From Pyrinomonadaceae bacterium MAG19_C2-C3 (GTDB taxonomy: Bacteria > Acidobacteriota > Blastocatellia > Pyrinomonadales > Pyrinomonadaceae): DNA of 64,000 nt. Below are positions 63,057 to 64,000 of this stretch, one piece after another. A program made the position numbers and the translations under genes. The notes below the pieces were generated by a model. It was given only the letters and a program-made list of their open reading frames with translations. It did no database searches and had not been told where the DNA came from. Each line of letters starts with the position of its first letter. Within the stretch, counting starts at the first letter, position 1. Location: positions 62,001 through 126,000 of the forward strand of contig JANDLT010000004.1 of the NCBI GenBank assembly GCA_024330265.1, in the 5' to 3' direction.

Positions 63057-63680
63057 AACGTCAGTTCGATGTACGTCCATCTCGGCAAAGTTTTTCAAGA
63101 TTTTCAACCCCGCCGCCTGACTCTTTTCCGGGTGAAACTGCACGCCGCACACATTTTCACGCGCGACGATTGAAGCGTAATTCTCGCCGTACTCCGTTAC
63201 CGCCAGAGCATCCTCCTGATGTTCGGGCGCACAAAAATACGAATGCACAAAATAGAAAAACGAGTCATCGGGCGTGTCTTTCAGCAAAGCATGTTCCCCT
63301 CGCAGATGAATTTGATTCCAACCGATTTGCGGAACGTGAAGCCGGTCATCGAAGCGTTTGACCTTTCCCGCAATCAACCCCAAACCTTGCGCTCCGCCGA
63401 ACTCATCCGACTCGTCGAATAACATCTGCATCCCGACGCACACGCCCAAAAGCGGCACGCCGTCCGCGACACGCTCACGCACAAGGTCTTCCAAATTGTG
63501 TTCCTTCAAGGCGTTCATGCACGCGGCGAAAGCACCGACGCCGGGCAGCACCAACCTTTCCGCCGCACGCAAAACCGCTTCGTCCGACGTGACAATCGCA
63601 TCAACTCCACTCGCCGCAAACGCCTTTTCAACCGAACGCAAATTGCCGACGCCGTAATCAATAATAGCGACTTGAATCAT
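63051..63680 (-). CDS. hisH: Imidazole glycerol phosphate synthase glutaminase subunit HisH
   Basis: 209 residues. Class I glutamine amidotransferase supplying ammonia to HisF in histidine synthesis. DYGVGNLRSVEKAF, oxyanion region LPGVGAF, nucleophile Cys in LLGVCVGMQMLF, substrate region HVPQIGWNQI, FVHSYF and the His-Glu dyad in GVQFHPEKSQ. Complete. hisF and hisA are not visible, so either they lie upstream outside the window or his genes are dispersed. The 3' end overlaps the convergent kinase gene. Confidence 0.95.
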   Translation of the reverse strand: MIQVAIIDYGVGNLRSVEKAFAASGVDAIVTSDEAVLRAAERLVLPGVGAFAACMNALKEHNLEDLVRERVADGVPLLGVCVGMQMLFDESDEFGGAQGLGLIAGKVKRFDDRLHVPQIGWNQIHLRGEHALLKDTPDDSFFYFVHSYFCAPEHQEDALAVTEYGENYASIVARENVCGVQFHPEKSQAAGLKILKNFAEMDVHRTDVL

Positions 63681-63729
63681 AAATTTTATTCGTCCTGCTT
63701 TTCGTGTTGCTCATCCTGTCCATGTACGG

Positions 63730-63801
63730 GTCAGAACCGCCTCCGGTAGCGGGCAGTTAATGTCGAGAGTTCAACCGCCCGCTACCGGAGGCGGTTCTGA
63801 C
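63730..63801. repeat. GTCAGAACCG-family inverted repeat
   Basis: 25-bp perfect arms (63730-63754 and 63777-63801; GTCAGAACCGCCTCCGGTAG) around 22 bases. Same outer wording as the 54-bp-arm repeat at 31121-31263, with a shorter stem and different centre. Lies between hisH and the MATE gene, both on the minus strand. Confidence 0.88.
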
Positions 63802-63842
63802 ATGGCACGCATGTCCCGTATGTGCAATTTTCATGACTGAAT

Positions 63843-64000
63843 TCACACGACTTTCTCTTTCCACTTTCCGCGTTTGAAAAGAATCCCCGAAAGGATTGCC
63901 AGCAATGAAAACGCGGCGGTAATCGCCCAAAAAACTCCGGTCGGTCCAAGTCCGAAGCGATATGCCAAGACGTATGCCAGCGGAATCTCGAACAACCAGA
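63843..64000 (-). CDS. MATE-family efflux transporter, C-terminal end (partial)
   Basis: The last 52 codons only, running off the right edge. They read WLFEIPLAYVLAYRFGLGP, TGVFWAITAAFSLLAILSG, then a basic tail and stop. This matches the last two membrane helices of MATE (MatE) drug/cation antiporters, in particular the EIPLAY and GPTGVFWA wording. Upstream of hisH on the same strand. The function beyond family is not readable. Confidence 0.75.
   Translation of the reverse strand, partial: WLFEIPLAYVLAYRFGLGPTGVFWAITAAFSLLAILSGILFKRGKWKEKVV

Overview
The window looks like chromosomal DNA from an Acidobacteriota bacterium, most likely class Blastocatellia. This is an inference from gene content: two TIGR02999-type ECF sigma factors each followed by a membrane-anchored Ser/Thr kinase, a DUF2911 protein, a PIG-L deacetylase with a long C-terminal region, many small secreted proteins of unknown function and several Uma2 proteins. 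GC content is roughly 55% by eye, coding density is high, and genes lie on both strands. No tRNA, rRNA, CRISPR array, phage gene or intact transposase gene was seen.

Layout. 0-9.6 kb: envelope or secreted hypotheticals, an FAH-family enzyme, an ECF sigma/anti-sigma/secreted-protein operon and a lipoprotein methyltransferase. 9.8-14 kb: a tesA / ybbA / ybbP neighbourhood in the same arrangement as in E. coli. 14-19.5 kb: DUF2911 protein, HAMP-nucleotidyl cyclase, PIG-L deacetylase. 19.5-23.4 kb: an iron operon feoA-feoB(G domain)-feoB(permease)-dtxR in which FeoB is two separate proteins, diverging from ybaK. 23.4-28.8 kb: tyrosine catabolism (hpd, hmgA, fahA) with an Uma2 gene and an uncharacterised conserved gene inserted. 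29-35 kb: ppk1 and the first sigma/kinase cassette. 35-40 kb: palindrome-rich DNA, a response regulator, an RsbR-like/GGDEF diguanylate cyclase and rarA. 40-50 kb: acyl-CoA synthetase, J-domain-like protein, M1 aminopeptidase, pxpB and a PA-domain metalloprotease. 50.5-53.7 kb: a HaeIII-family restriction endonuclease next to a cyclic-phosphate receiver protein, a 54-residue zinc-ribbon membrane protein and a DnaC-like loader. 53.8-64 kb: two Uma2 genes, carB, a CoA-binding protein, the second sigma/kinase cassette, hisH and the end of a MATE transporter.

Two signals stand out. First, the HaeIII-like enzyme (target GGCC in the family) has no methyltransferase gene in the window, and on reading the whole 64 kb I found no GGCC at all, where roughly 300 would be expected; GATC also looks scarce. 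This fits a restriction enzyme whose host is protected by lacking its sites, or very strong past selection. Second, the intergenic DNA carries a family of 200-300 bp MITE-like elements with shared ends (CTCACCTTACGCG) and 7-bp target duplications, but with interchangeable hairpin-rich interiors. One further element carries the same interior between different ends, with an 8-bp duplication. One of the CTCACC elements supplies the last codons of the M1 aminopeptidase; a different, palindromic repeat supplies those of PxpB.
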